DNA of 54,089 nt, taken from assembly GCF_015354245.1 (NCBI RefSeq), contig NZ_JADKYZ010000016.1, positions 1-54,089 on the forward strand, written 5' to 3'. Positions within the stretch are counted from its first letter, which is position 1; each line of letters opens with the position of its first letter. Below, piece by piece: positions 17,216 to 26,584 of this stretch. The position numbers and the translations under genes are program-made. Source of the DNA: Diaphorobacter caeni. GTDB taxonomy: Bacteria; Pseudomonadota; Gammaproteobacteria; Burkholderiales; Burkholderiaceae_C. Under the pieces are notes generated by a model. It worked only from the letters and a program-made list of their open reading frames with translations. It was not told where the DNA came from and did not search any database.

Positions 17216-20200
17216 ATGCTGCGGCTTGCCAATCAGAAACTGGCGGCAGCCAGCGAGGTGCTGGTGAAGTTCCTGTCCCTGCTCTGGAGACCGCTGGCCG
17301 CGCTGCTGCGGCTGGTCTTCGGCTCATGGCAGCCGCCCGCATGGCTCGCGGCAACGCTGCGCGCCATGCGCCGGGGCGCCTGCTGGCTGCAGCAGCGGCT
17401 TTTGCTGCTCGTGCTGCTGATCGCGCTGGCCGCTGCCGCCTGGTTCGCCAGCCCCGCCGTCCTGAAATGGTGGCACGGGCTCACGCCTGAGAAGGTCGAT
17501 CCGGCCCGCATCACCGCCACCGTCACGCCGCCGCAGCGCACCCGCGTCGAAGACGGCGCGCCACCGAATCCGCTGGTGATCCAGTTCTCGGGCGATGCCG
17601 CCCCCATCCATCTAAGCGCGGGGGTCGAGGCGAGCGGCGTGAGCCTCGAGCCCGCCATCGCGGGCACCTGGGTCTGGGAGGAGTCGCGCAAGCTGCTGTT
17701 CCGTCCGCGCGAGGACTGGCCCGTCGGACAGACCTTCTCCATCCGCCTGGCCGACAACGCGCTCGCCGCCCATGTGACTCTGGCCGACGCGAGCCGGAAA
17801 ACCGGCTTCACCTCACCCCCGTTCGCAACTTCGCTGCAGAGCGCCGAGTTCTATCAGGACCCCACCGAGGCCAACGTGCGCCGCGCGCTCTACATGGTGC
17901 GTTTCACCCATCCGGTGAACACGGCCGAGTTCGAAAAGCGCATCGCCCTCAGCTACGACAAGCCCTGCGAAAGCGGGCTGCTCAAGTTCGGTGACAGCGC
18001 CAAGTGCGAGCCGCTCCAATACACGGTGAGCTACGACAAATGGCAGCTCACCGCGACCATCCTGTCCGAGCCGCTGCCCATTCCGGAGAAGACCCGCCCA
18101 GTGGTCCTCAAGATCGCCAAGGGCACGAGCGCCAGACGCGGTGGCCCGGCCGTGGCCGACGATCTGGTGCGTGCCGTGGGCATCCCCGGCCTCTACAGCC
18201 TCGCCATCAGCGACGTGAGCAACGTGGTCGTCAATGCGGACAACGGCGAGCCGGGCTACGTGCTCAACGTAAGCGCGTCGATGCCGGTGCGTGACCGCGC
18301 GATGGCGCAGGTCGTGCAGGCCTGGCTGCTGCCCGCAAAGCACAAGAACGCCGACGGCGAGCCGGTCGACAAGTTCGACTGGAGCAGCGCCAAGCGCGCC
18401 GAGTTCACCGACGCCCTGCTCAAGACCGCGACCAAGCTCACGCTCGATGCCCTGCCCACCGAGCGCGACGCGAGCGAGACCGTGAGCTTCCGCATGCCGC
18501 AGGCTGCGGGCGCTGGCGGCCGCTACCTGCTGGTGCGCGTGGCCAAGGGCCTCAAGACGCCCGGCGGCTACCAGCTTGGCGAGGCGCGTCAGGTGGTGCT
18601 CAAGCTCGACCCCTTCGCGCCGCAGCTCAGCATCGTGAGCCAGGGCTCGCTGCTCGCGCTCTCGGGAGAGAAAAAACTGCCCGTGCTGGTGCGCGACCTG
18701 CCCGGCGTGCGCGTGGAACTCAACCGCCTGCTGCCCAGGCAATTGCAGCACATGGTCACCCAGAGCAACGGCGAATTCGGCCGCCCGCAGATGTCGTACG
18801 GCCTCACGTTCGAAGACATCTCGGATCGCTTTGAAAAGAAGATTCCACTGGCCCTTCCGGCCGGCAAGGCGCACTACGAAACCGTGGATTTCAGCGGCTA
18901 TCTCGCCAAGGACAAGACCGACCGGCGCGGCGTTTTCCTGCTGACCGTGCAGGGCTACAACCCGAAGGCGAAACAGCCCAAGCCGCACGACGAAGACGCC
19001 GAGATCGACGCGACCAGCGCGAACGCGGAGGAAGAAGAACACGGCTCCGGCGAGGAGGCGGCGGACGGTGGCGACGACAGCCGCACCCCCGAGAACTACA
19101 AGGAAGAGCGACTGGTGCTGGTGACCGACCTCGGCCTTGTCGTGAAAAAGTCCATCAACGGCACGCGCGACGTGTTCGTGCAGAGCATCGCCACCGGCCA
19201 GCCCGTGGGCGGCGCGCAGGTGGAGGTCTGGGGCCGCAACGGCGTGGCGATCGCCACGCAGACGACCGACGCCACGGGCCGCGCCAGCCTGCCGAGTCTG
19301 GCGGGTTTCGACCGCGAGAAGTCGCCCGTCGTGCTCGTGGTGCGCAAGGAAGGCGACATGAGCTTTCTGCCGCTCAACCGCTATGACCGCACGCTGGACG
19401 TCTCGCGCTTTGACGTGGGCGGCGTCTACGCCAAGGGCGTTCCCAACCAGATGCAGGGCTTCGTGTTCAGCGACCGAGGCATGTACCGTCCCGGCGACAC
19501 CATGCACATCGGCATCATCGTGAAGGCGGGCAACTGGAACACCTCGCTGCGCGATCTGCCGGTGGAGGTCGACATCACCGACGCGCGCGGCCTGAGCGTC
19601 AAGCGCGAGAAGCTCAAGCTCGGCGCGGGCGGCGCCACCGAGATCAGCCACACCACGCAGGACAGCTCTCCCACCGGCAACTACACGGTCAACCTCTACC
19701 TGCCGCGCCGCGCGAATGCGGGCTCGCCCGAATCGAACGGACTGCTGGTCGGCACCACCACGGTGAAGGTGCAGGAGTTCCTGCCCGACCGCACCAAGGT
19801 GCGTCTCACGCTCAGCCAGCAGGCGAGCGAAGGCTGGGTCCGTCCGCAGGATCTGAAGGCGAATGTCGATGTGCAGAACCTGTTCGGCACGCCCGCGCAG
19901 GACCGCAAGGTCGAGGGCACGCTGACGCTCACGCCCGCGTTCCCGGCCTTCCGCGGCCTGCCCGACTACAGCTTTCACGATCCGCAGAAGGAAGGCCAGA
20001 AGCAGGTCGATGAGCTCGGTGCCCTGCAGACCAGCACCGAAGGACAGGCGCTGTTCGACCTGCGGCTCTCGCGCTTCGAGGCCGCGACCTACCAGGTGCA
20101 TGTGCTCGCCCGCGCGTTCGAGCCCGAGGGCGGTCGCAGCGTCGCCGCCGAGGCGCAGACGCTCGTGAGCGACCTGTCCTATCTGGTGGGCGTGAAGGTC

Positions 20201-23200
20201 GATGGCGACACCCGCTACGTGGCGAAGAATGCCGTGCGCAACGCGTCGATCATCGCCATCGATCCCAAGGTGCAGAAGACCGCCGTGCCCAACCTCAAGC
20301 TGCAACGCATCGAGCGCAGGGTGATATCGGTGCTCGTCAAGCAGGACAACGGCGTGTTCCGCTACGAGTCGCGCACCAAGGAAATCCAGATCGACGAGAA
20401 GCCCTTCTCCATCGCGGCTGCGGGCAACGCGCTCGCGCTCGACACCGCAACGCCCGGCGATTTCGCCTACATCGTGCTCGATGAGAAGAACGTGGCGCTC
20501 AATCGCATCGAATACAGCGTCGCGGGCAACGCCAACGTCACGCGTTCGCTCGACCGCAACGCCGAGCTGCAGCTCACGCTCGACAAGAAGGACTACGAGC
20601 CTGGGCAGGAAATTTCGGTGAGCATCCGCGCGCCGTACGTGGGCGCGGGCCTGATCACCATCGAGCGCGACAGGGTCTACGCGCACGCCTGGTTCAAGAC
20701 CGACAAGACCGCGTCGGTACAGAAGATCACCATCCCCAAGGACTTCGAGGGCACGGGCTACATCACCGTGCATTTCGTGCGCGATCCGTCGTCGGACGAG
20801 GTCTACATGAGCCCGCTGTCGTACGGCGTCGCGCCGTTCGCGACCACGCTCGCCAAGCGCACGGCCAACATCACGCTCACCAGCAGCGAACTCGTCAAGC
20901 CCGGCCAGACCGTGAAGATGACGCTCACGAGCGACCAGCCCACGCGCGCGGTCGTGTTCGCGGTCGATGAAGGCATTCTGCAGGTGGCTCGCTACAGGAC
21001 ACCCGCGCCGCTCAAGTTCTTCTTCCAAAAGCGCGCGCTCGAGGTGAACACGCTGCAGACGCTGGACATGATCCTGCCCGAGTTCAAGAAGCTCATGCTC
21101 GCCGCCGCCCCCGGCGGCGACGGCGAGGACGAGCTCGGCAAGCACCTGAACCCGTTCAAGCGCAAGCGCGACAAGCCGGTCGCGTACTGGTCGGGTCTGG
21201 TCGACGTGAACGGCAGCCGCGAGTTCAGCTACACCGTGCCCGAGAGCTTCAACGGCAGCCTGCGCGTGATGGCGGTGGCCGTCAACGACCAGAGCACCGC
21301 CGCCAAGAGCTCCACCACCGTCGTGCGCGGCGACATGGTGATCCTGCCGAACGCGCCGCTCGCGATGGCGCCCGGCGACACGGTGGAAGTCGGCGTGGGC
21401 CTCGCCAACAACATCGAGGGCTCAGGCAAGAACGTGCCGATCGCGCTCACGCTCAACGCGTCGGGCGGGCTCGAAGTGGTGGGCGACGCGACGCAGACGC
21501 TCAGCATCAACGAGCGCGGCGAGGCCAGCACCAAGTTCAGGCTGCGCGCCAAGGCGGGCGCGGATGCCGTGCTGGGCTCGTCACCGCTCGCGTTCAGCGC
21601 GGTGCACAAGAACTTCCGCGCCGATCTCAAGGAAGAAGTCAGCGTGCGGCCCGCGTCGCCCTATGTCTCTCTGGTTCAGGCGGGCAGCTTCCAGCGCTCG
21701 GGCGAGATCAGGAGTCAGGGCGACTTCTTCCCCAACTTCCGCCGCAGCGACGTGGCCGTCTCGTCCGCACCGTGGTCGTTCGCGACCGGGCTGATGCAGT
21801 ATCTCGAGGCCTATCCCTACGGCTGCACGGAGCAGATCACGAGCCAGACCTATCCGGCCGTGCTGCTCTCCACGCGCCCCGAGCTGATGAAGGAAGTGTC
21901 GCGTGGCAGAACCGCCGAACAGGGCCCGCTGCCCGATGCCCGCAAGGTGCTTGAGCGCTACGTCGTTCAACTGCGCGCGCGCCAGACCGGCGAAGGCGGC
22001 TTCTCGGCCTGGCCCGGCGACGCCACGCCCGACACCTTCGCCACGCTGTACGCGGTGCAGTTGCTGCTCGAAGCGAAGGAACACAGGCTGCCCGTGCCGC
22101 AGGACCTGCTGCAGCAGGCCAACGCCTATCTGCAGAGCGCCCTCGGCAACGCCGATGCCGCGCCCGACCACTGGCGCATGAACACGCAGGCGCTCTACCT
22201 GCTCACGCGCCAGGGCATCGTCGCCCCGGCTGCGCTGGCCAACCTGCGCGAGGCGTGGCGCAGTGGTCAGGCCAAGGGTCTGAACACCGATCTCGGCGCC
22301 GCCTATCTGGCCGCGAGCTACCAGCTCGTCAAGCAGGACAAGGTGGCCGCCGAGCTGTTCGATCCCGTATGGAAGGACCTGCTCGCGCGCACCGCGAAGA
22401 AGCAGCGCCGCACGACCTGGGGCGCGTACTACGACCCGCTGGTGCACGAAAGCATGCTGGTCTACGTGGCCGCACGCCACTTCCCCGACAAGCTCAAGAC
22501 GCTGCCGCCGACGGTATGGAACGGCGTGGCGGGCATGGTGCAGGACGGCTGGTACAACAGCCTCTCTTCCGCATCGATGGTGCTGGCCGTGGACGCGTAT
22601 TTCAACGCGGTGAACCAGAACACCGAGGGCCGTGTGAGCCTGCAGTCGATCAACGCGCAAGGCCAGGCGGCGGCGCTGGCGCTCGGCAGCATCAACCCGG
22701 TGGCGCGCGCGCAGGTGCCGGTCGGCACGAGCAGGCTCAAGCTCGCCAACGACAGCGACTTCAATCTGTTCTACAGCTGGGCCGAACAGGGCTTCGAGCG
22801 CAATGTGCCCGACAAGGCGATAAGCAAGGGCATGGAAATCCATCACGAGGTGATCGACGCTTCGGGCAAGCCGGTCACGCAGGTGAAGATTGGCGACGAG
22901 GTCACCGTGCGCGTCCGCGTGCGCAGCACCGACCGCGAGAATCTGTCCAACGTGGCGCTGGTCGACATGCTGCCCGGCGGCCTCGAACCCGTTCTGCAGC
23001 CCGTGAGCAGCGGCAGCGGCAATGCCGATGAAGAAGCCGAGCAGAACGAGGAATCGCAGGAGCCGATCTGGAAGCAGCGCCTTGGCATCAAGGGCTCATG
23101 GAGTCTCGCCTACGCCGACATCCGCGAGGACCGCGTGGTGTTCTACGGCAGCGTGAACAAGAACATGATGGAGCTCACCTACAAGGCCCGCGCCACCAAC

Positions 23201-23302
23201 GTCGGTGACTTCGTCGTGCCGCCCGCCTACGGCGAAGACATGTACGACCGCCGCGTGTTCTCGCGCTCGGCTGCGGCGCGTCTGCAGGTGGTGCCCAAGT
23301 GA
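17216..23302 (+). CDS. Bacterial alpha-2-macroglobulin, thioester type (YfhM-like)
   Basis: Very large periplasmic protease trap, 2028 residues, started at MLRLANQKL behind GGGAGGT. A single hydrophobic segment at about 61-80 has no lipobox, so it looks membrane-anchored by an uncleaved helix rather than lipidated. The middle holds repeated macroglobulin domains and an acidic low-complexity linker at about 590-625. The thioester motif is intact: GCTEQ with Cys1537 and Gln1540, inside the alpha-helical thioester domain. Known family members trap proteases through the thioester and are encoded with PBP1C, as here. They are thought to protect the periplasm where peptidoglycan is breached. The stop overlaps the pbpC start. 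Confidence 0.93.
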   Translation: MLRLANQKLAAASEVLVKFLSLLWRPLAALLRLVFGSWQPPAWLAATLRAMRRGACWLQQRLLLLVLLIALAAAAWFASPAVLKWWHGLTPEKVDPARITATVTPPQRTRVEDGAPPNPLVIQFSGDAAPIHLSAGVEASGVSLEPAIAGTWVWEESRKLLFRPREDWPVGQTFSIRLADNALAAHVTLADASRKTGFTSPPFATSLQSAEFYQDPTEANVRRALYMVRFTHPVNTAEFEKRIALSYDKPCESGLLKFGDSAKCEPLQYTVSYDKWQLTATILSEPLPIPEKTRPVVLKIAKGTSARRGGPAVADDLVRAVGIPGLYSLAISDVSNVVVNADNGEPGYVLNVSASMPVRDRAMAQVVQAWLLPAKHKNADGEPVDKFDWSSAKRAEFTDALLKTATKLTLDALPTERDASETVSFRMPQAAGAGGRYLLVRVAKGLKTPGGYQLGEARQVVLKLDPFAPQLSIVSQGSLLALSGEKKLPVLVRDLPGVRVELNRLLPRQLQHMVTQSNGEFGRPQMSYGLTFEDISDRFEKKIPLALPAGKAHYETVDFSGYLAKDKTDRRGVFLLTVQGYNPKAKQPKPHDEDAEIDATSANAEEEEHGSGEEAADGGDDSRTPENYKEERLVLVTDLGLVVKKSINGTRDVFVQSIATGQPVGGAQVEVWGRNGVAIATQTTDATGRASLPSLAGFDREKSPVVLVVRKEGDMSFLPLNRYDRTLDVSRFDVGGVYAKGVPNQMQGFVFSDRGMYRPGDTMHIGIIVKAGNWNTSLRDLPVEVDITDARGLSVKREKLKLGAGGATEISHTTQDSSPTGNYTVNLYLPRRANAGSPESNGLLVGTTTVKVQEFLPDRTKVRLTLSQQASEGWVRPQDLKANVDVQNLFGTPAQDRKVEGTLTLTPAFPAFRGLPDYSFHDPQKEGQKQVDELGALQTSTEGQALFDLRLSRFEAATYQVHVLARAFEPEGGRSVAAEAQTLVSDLSYLVGVKVDGDTRYVAKNAVRNASIIAIDPKVQKTAVPNLKLQRIERRVISVLVKQDNGVFRYESRTKEIQIDEKPFSIAAAGNALALDTATPGDFAYIVLDEKNVALNRIEYSVAGNANVTRSLDRNAELQLTLDKKDYEPGQEISVSIRAPYVGAGLITIERDRVYAHAWFKTDKTASVQKITIPKDFEGTGYITVHFVRDPSSDEVYMSPLSYGVAPFATTLAKRTANITLTSSELVKPGQTVKMTLTSDQPTRAVVFAVDEGILQVARYRTPAPLKFFFQKRALEVNTLQTLDMILPEFKKLMLAAAPGGDGEDELGKHLNPFKRKRDKPVAYWSGLVDVNGSREFSYTVPESFNGSLRVMAVAVNDQSTAAKSSTTVVRGDMVILPNAPLAMAPGDTVEVGVGLANNIEGSGKNVPIALTLNASGGLEVVGDATQTLSINERGEASTKFRLRAKAGADAVLGSSPLAFSAVHKNFRADLKEEVSVRPASPYVSLVQAGSFQRSGEIRSQGDFFPNFRRSDVAVSSAPWSFATGLMQYLEAYPYGCTEQITSQTYPAVLLSTRPELMKEVSRGRTAEQGPLPDARKVLERYVVQLRARQTGEGGFSAWPGDATPDTFATLYAVQLLLEAKEHRLPVPQDLLQQANAYLQSALGNADAAPDHWRMNTQALYLLTRQGIVAPAALANLREAWRSGQAKGLNTDLGAAYLAASYQLVKQDKVAAELFDPVWKDLLARTAKKQRRTTWGAYYDPLVHESMLVYVAARHFPDKLKTLPPTVWNGVAGMVQDGWYNSLSSASMVLAVDAYFNAVNQNTEGRVSLQSINAQGQAAALALGSINPVARAQVPVGTSRLKLANDSDFNLFYSWAEQGFERNVPDKAISKGMEIHHEVIDASGKPVTQVKIGDEVTVRVRVRSTDRENLSNVALVDMLPGGLEPVLQPVSSGSGNADEEAEQNEESQEPIWKQRLGIKGSWSLAYADIREDRVVFYGSVNKNMMELTYKARATNVGDFVVPPAYGEDMYDRRVFSRSAAARLQVVPK

Positions 23303-25710
23303 CCTCCGTCATTACGCCCCGCAAGGCGTCGTCGCCCCGCAAACGGCGATGGAGAAGAGCGGGAGCGGCCTCCGCTCTGCTGACGATGCTGATCACGCTG
23401 GCCGTCGCCATCCTGCGCGTGCTTCCCCACGCTCCGTTGAGCGAGCAGGTCGGCTCGTCGCGCGCCGTCTACGCGCGCGGCGGCGAGCTGCTCAGGCTCA
23501 CGCTCGCGCCCGACGAGCAGTACCGCGTCTGGGTGCCGCTCAAGAGCATCTCGCCCACGCTGGTCGAGGCCGTGCTGCTGTATGAGGACCGCAGCTTCTA
23601 CCGCCACCCCGGCGTCAATCCTGCTGCGCTCGTGCGCAGCGCCTGGCACATCACCAGCGGTGGTCGCCGGCAGGGCGGATCGACGCTCACCATGCAGCTC
23701 GCGCGGCGCGTCTACGGCATCGACAGCCGCAGCTATGGCGGCAAGGTCGCGCAGATCTTTGCGGCGCTCTGGCTGCAGGCGCGCTACAGCAAGCGCGAAG
23801 TGCTCGAGGCCTATCTCAACACCGCGCCCTACGGCGGCAACATCGAAGGCGTGCAGGCCGCGAGCATGATCTATTTCCGCAAGAGCGCCGCCGATCTCAC
23901 CCTGCCCGAGGCGCTCACGCTCGCGGTGATTCCGCAGAACCCGGTCAAGCGCATCGCCGAGCGCGGCCGCAACGCGGAGCTGCAGTCCGCGCGCCAGCGA
24001 CTGCTCGCGCTGTGGAAGGAGCGCGACCCGCAGGCCCGCCTGCTCGCGCCCGACGCCGAGCTGGCGCTCTCCGCCCAGTCGCGCGGCAATCTGCCGTTTC
24101 TCGCGCCGCACCTCACCGACATGCTGCTCGCGCAGGAGCGCGGCCAGCAGGACATCCGCAGCACCATCGATCTGCGCATGCAGACCACGCTCGAGCGCGT
24201 GCTCGCCCAATACCTGCGCACCCGCTCCGACGTGGGCCTGATCAACGCGAGCGCACTGCTGCTCGATGCGTCCACCATGGAGGTGCGCGCGCTCATCGGC
24301 TCGGCCGACTGGCACGACGCGAAGATCGAGGGCCAGGTCAATGGCACGCAGGCCAGGCGCTCGCCGGGATCGACGCTCAAGCCCTTCATCTACGCGCTCG
24401 CGCTCGATCAGGGACTGCTGCATCCCAAGACCGTTCTGAAGGACGCGCCCACCGCCTTCGGCCCCTACACGCCCGAGAATTTCGACCACCGCTTTGTCGG
24501 CCCCGTCTCCGCGCAGGACGCGCTGATCCGCAGCCGCAACATCCCCGCCGTCGCGGTCGCATCGCAGCTCGGCAAGCCCAATCTGCATGCGTTCCTGCGC
24601 CTTGCCGGGGTGCAGAAACTGCAGAGCGAATCGCACTACGGCCTCGCCCTTGTGCTGGGCGGCGGCGAGGTCACGCCCGAAGAACTCGCGGGCCTCTACG
24701 GCACGCTCGCCAACGGCGGCGTGACCCAGCCGGTCCGCTACACGCAGCGCGGCCCGAGTGACCAACCCACGGCCGCCGCGCCGCTGCGCCTGCTCAGCGA
24801 AGAGGCCGCCTTCATCACGCTCGACATGCTGCGCCACACGCCGCGCCCCGACACCGCACAGCCCGCGCGTCCCGCCGTCGCATGGAAGACGGGCACCTCC
24901 TGGGGATTCCGCGACGCGTGGACCGCAGGCGTCTTCGGCCGCTACGTGCTGGTGGTGTGGATGGGCAATTTCGACGGCAGCAGCAACCCCGCGCTGGTTG
25001 GCGTGGACGCGGCCGCCCCGCTGTTCATGCGCATGGTGGACGCGCTGCGCGCCCAGCGTTTCGACACCACCGAAGTGCCCAGACGCCAACCGCGCGACCT
25101 GCGCCAGATAGAGGTATGCGCCGCCACCGGCGGCCTGCCCGACGCGCTGTGCCCCGTGCGCACCAGCACCTGGTTCATCGCGGGCAAGTCCCCCATCCAG
25201 ACCAGCCAGCTGCACCGCGCCGTGTGGGTCGACGAAGCCTCGGGCAAGATCGTCTGCGGCCCGCAGCCCGGTGCGCGCCAGCAGGTCGTGGAGCAGTGGA
25301 GCAGCGACATGCGCCGCCTGTTCCGCCAGTCCGGCCTGCCCCGTGCAGCCGCGCCCGACGACGGCTGCGACCGCGCGGACATGAGTGCCAACGCGGACGC
25401 GGGCAGCAGCCCGCTCGATGGCATCGCGACCGCAGACCATGCGCCACGCATCACCGCCCCGCTGCGCGGCGTGCGCCACATCCTGCGCACGCAAAAGCCC
25501 GAGCCGCTGGTGCTGCGTGCAGAGACCGACGCGGACATCCGCACCATCTACTGGTTTGCAGGCGACACGCTGATCGGCCAGTCCGCTCCCGGCGAAGGCA
25601 TCACCTGGCTGCCCCCCATGGCGCAAGCCAGCCAGCGCCACACCCTGCGCGCCGTCAGCGACCAGGGCCAAACGGAAACGCGGGAAATCACCGTGGACAT
25701 CGTGCCCTGA
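23299..25710 (+). CDS. pbpC: Penicillin-binding protein 1C
   Basis: Class A peptidoglycan synthase, 803 residues, with a GTG start overlapping the macroglobulin stop (GTGA). An N-terminal membrane anchor (about 22-42) is followed by a GT51 glycosyltransferase with catalytic EDRSF (Glu96) and GGSTLTMQLAR. The transpeptidase domain has S358-T-L-K361, S412-R-N414 and K530-T-G-T. A C-terminal BiPBP_C-like domain covers about 710-803. All active-site motifs are intact. Pairing with the macroglobulin is the known yfhM-pbpC arrangement and implies joint repair and defence of the cell wall. Confidence 0.95.
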   Translation: MTSVITPRKASSPRKRRWRRAGAASALLTMLITLAVAILRVLPHAPLSEQVGSSRAVYARGGELLRLTLAPDEQYRVWVPLKSISPTLVEAVLLYEDRSFYRHPGVNPAALVRSAWHITSGGRRQGGSTLTMQLARRVYGIDSRSYGGKVAQIFAALWLQARYSKREVLEAYLNTAPYGGNIEGVQAASMIYFRKSAADLTLPEALTLAVIPQNPVKRIAERGRNAELQSARQRLLALWKERDPQARLLAPDAELALSAQSRGNLPFLAPHLTDMLLAQERGQQDIRSTIDLRMQTTLERVLAQYLRTRSDVGLINASALLLDASTMEVRALIGSADWHDAKIEGQVNGTQARRSPGSTLKPFIYALALDQGLLHPKTVLKDAPTAFGPYTPENFDHRFVGPVSAQDALIRSRNIPAVAVASQLGKPNLHAFLRLAGVQKLQSESHYGLALVLGGGEVTPEELAGLYGTLANGGVTQPVRYTQRGPSDQPTAAAPLRLLSEEAAFITLDMLRHTPRPDTAQPARPAVAWKTGTSWGFRDAWTAGVFGRYVLVVWMGNFDGSSNPALVGVDAAAPLFMRMVDALRAQRFDTTEVPRRQPRDLRQIEVCAATGGLPDALCPVRTSTWFIAGKSPIQTSQLHRAVWVDEASGKIVCGPQPGARQQVVEQWSSDMRRLFRQSGLPRAAAPDDGCDRADMSANADAGSSPLDGIATADHAPRITAPLRGVRHILRTQKPEPLVLRAETDADIRTIYWFAGDTLIGQSAPGEGITWLPPMAQASQRHTLRAVSDQGQTETREITVDIVP

Positions 25711-25771
25711 GCTTGCGATAACGTGCCCTGCACCGTGGCCATCGCCCACGGCCCAACGAAAGGTACGCTCC

Positions 25772-26206
25772 ATGTCGCTGCGCAAGCACCCCGCCCTGAC
25801 CGCCATCGCCGCCATCGCGACCCTTACGGCCACCCAATTCGTCCACGCAGAGGTCTACCCGCGTGAAAGCATGATCAAGGCCGAAAAGAAGGAAGCCGCT
25901 GGCGGCAAGGGCGTGCTCCACGGCGAATACGCCTTCACCCGCGACATGCCCAAAAAAGACGAAGCCATCAAGGAAATCAGCTGGCTGACCCTGAAGCCCG
26001 GCGACTCCATCGGCTACCACAAGCACACGACGAACGAAGACACCTACATCATCATCTCGGGCACAGGCATCTTCAAGGACAAGGACGGGAAAGACGTGCC
26101 TGTGAAGGCCGGCGACGTGACCATCGTGCGCAAGGGCGAATCACATGGACTGACGGCCACGGGGACCGAGCCGCTGGTGTTTGTGGATGTGATTGCGGAG
26201 CAGTGA
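25772..26206 (+). CDS. Secreted cupin-domain protein
   Basis: A 144-residue protein with a cleavable signal peptide (cleavage near VHA-EV). The mature part is one cupin barrel. The first motif, PGDSIGYHKHTTNEDTYIIISG, has the histidine pair and acidic residue that bind metal. The second, VKAGDVTIVRKGESHGL, gives the last histidine. It is probably a periplasmic metal-binding cupin with unknown substrate. It lies 61 nt after pbpC and may be read from the same transcript. Function beyond the fold cannot be assigned. Confidence 0.8.
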   Translation: MSLRKHPALTAIAAIATLTATQFVHAEVYPRESMIKAEKKEAAGGKGVLHGEYAFTRDMPKKDEAIKEISWLTLKPGDSIGYHKHTTNEDTYIIISGTGIFKDKDGKDVPVKAGDVTIVRKGESHGLTATGTEPLVFVDVIAEQ

Positions 26207-26230
26207 GTGCCGAGACAGGCATTGAACCCC

Positions 26231-26506
26231 ATGGAAGAGACCATTGACGTGGGAAGCGAGGTCCTGCTGCTCAGCATTCCCGATTGGCTCATCGCAGACC
26301 TTCCACTAAATGAACAAAGAGAGATTCTTGCATGCGTCGGACACACAACCACGGTGAAAAGCATTGATGACTTTGGCTACTGCTGGATTGGATTCGGCGC
26401 GACGATAGATATGAATGACACCGGATTCTTCAGCGGACATTCCTTTGGCGTTCCGGCCCTGTGTTTGAAGCTCGTCCGCAAGAACAGTGACAACTCCCAA
26501 CGATGA
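26231..26506 (+). CDS. Small hypothetical protein (91 aa)
   Basis: It reads MEETIDVGSEVLLLSIPDWLIADLP and continues to a stop at 26506. A GTG start at 26207, touching the cupin stop, would add eight residues. No signal peptide or membrane span is seen. The opening strands and the GYCWIGFGATIDM segment suggest a small beta-rich domain. I do not recognise a function. Base composition is clearly less GC-rich than its neighbours to the left, and it converges with the large glycan gene. This marks the edge of the accessory patch. Confidence 0.6.
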   Translation: MEETIDVGSEVLLLSIPDWLIADLPLNEQREILACVGHTTTVKSIDDFGYCWIGFGATIDMNDTGFFSGHSFGVPALCLKLVRKNSDNSQR

Positions 26507-26584
26507 ATGCGATTGTGCCTTTCGAATTGGTGGAATCAATTCCGTTGTCACACTGAATGGGGCGTTTGTAAAAGCTGCAGCGCC

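Noticed and set aside
17813-21145. Minus-strand open frame of 1110 codons opposite the macroglobulin gene
   Set aside because: It is the antisense shadow of a high-GC gene. The translation is low-complexity and rich in His, Arg, Ala, Leu and Val, without domains, while the plus strand carries a clear thioester macroglobulin.
23227-25833. Minus-strand open frame of 868 codons opposite pbpC
   Set aside because: Antisense shadow. All PBP1C catalytic motifs lie on the plus strand.
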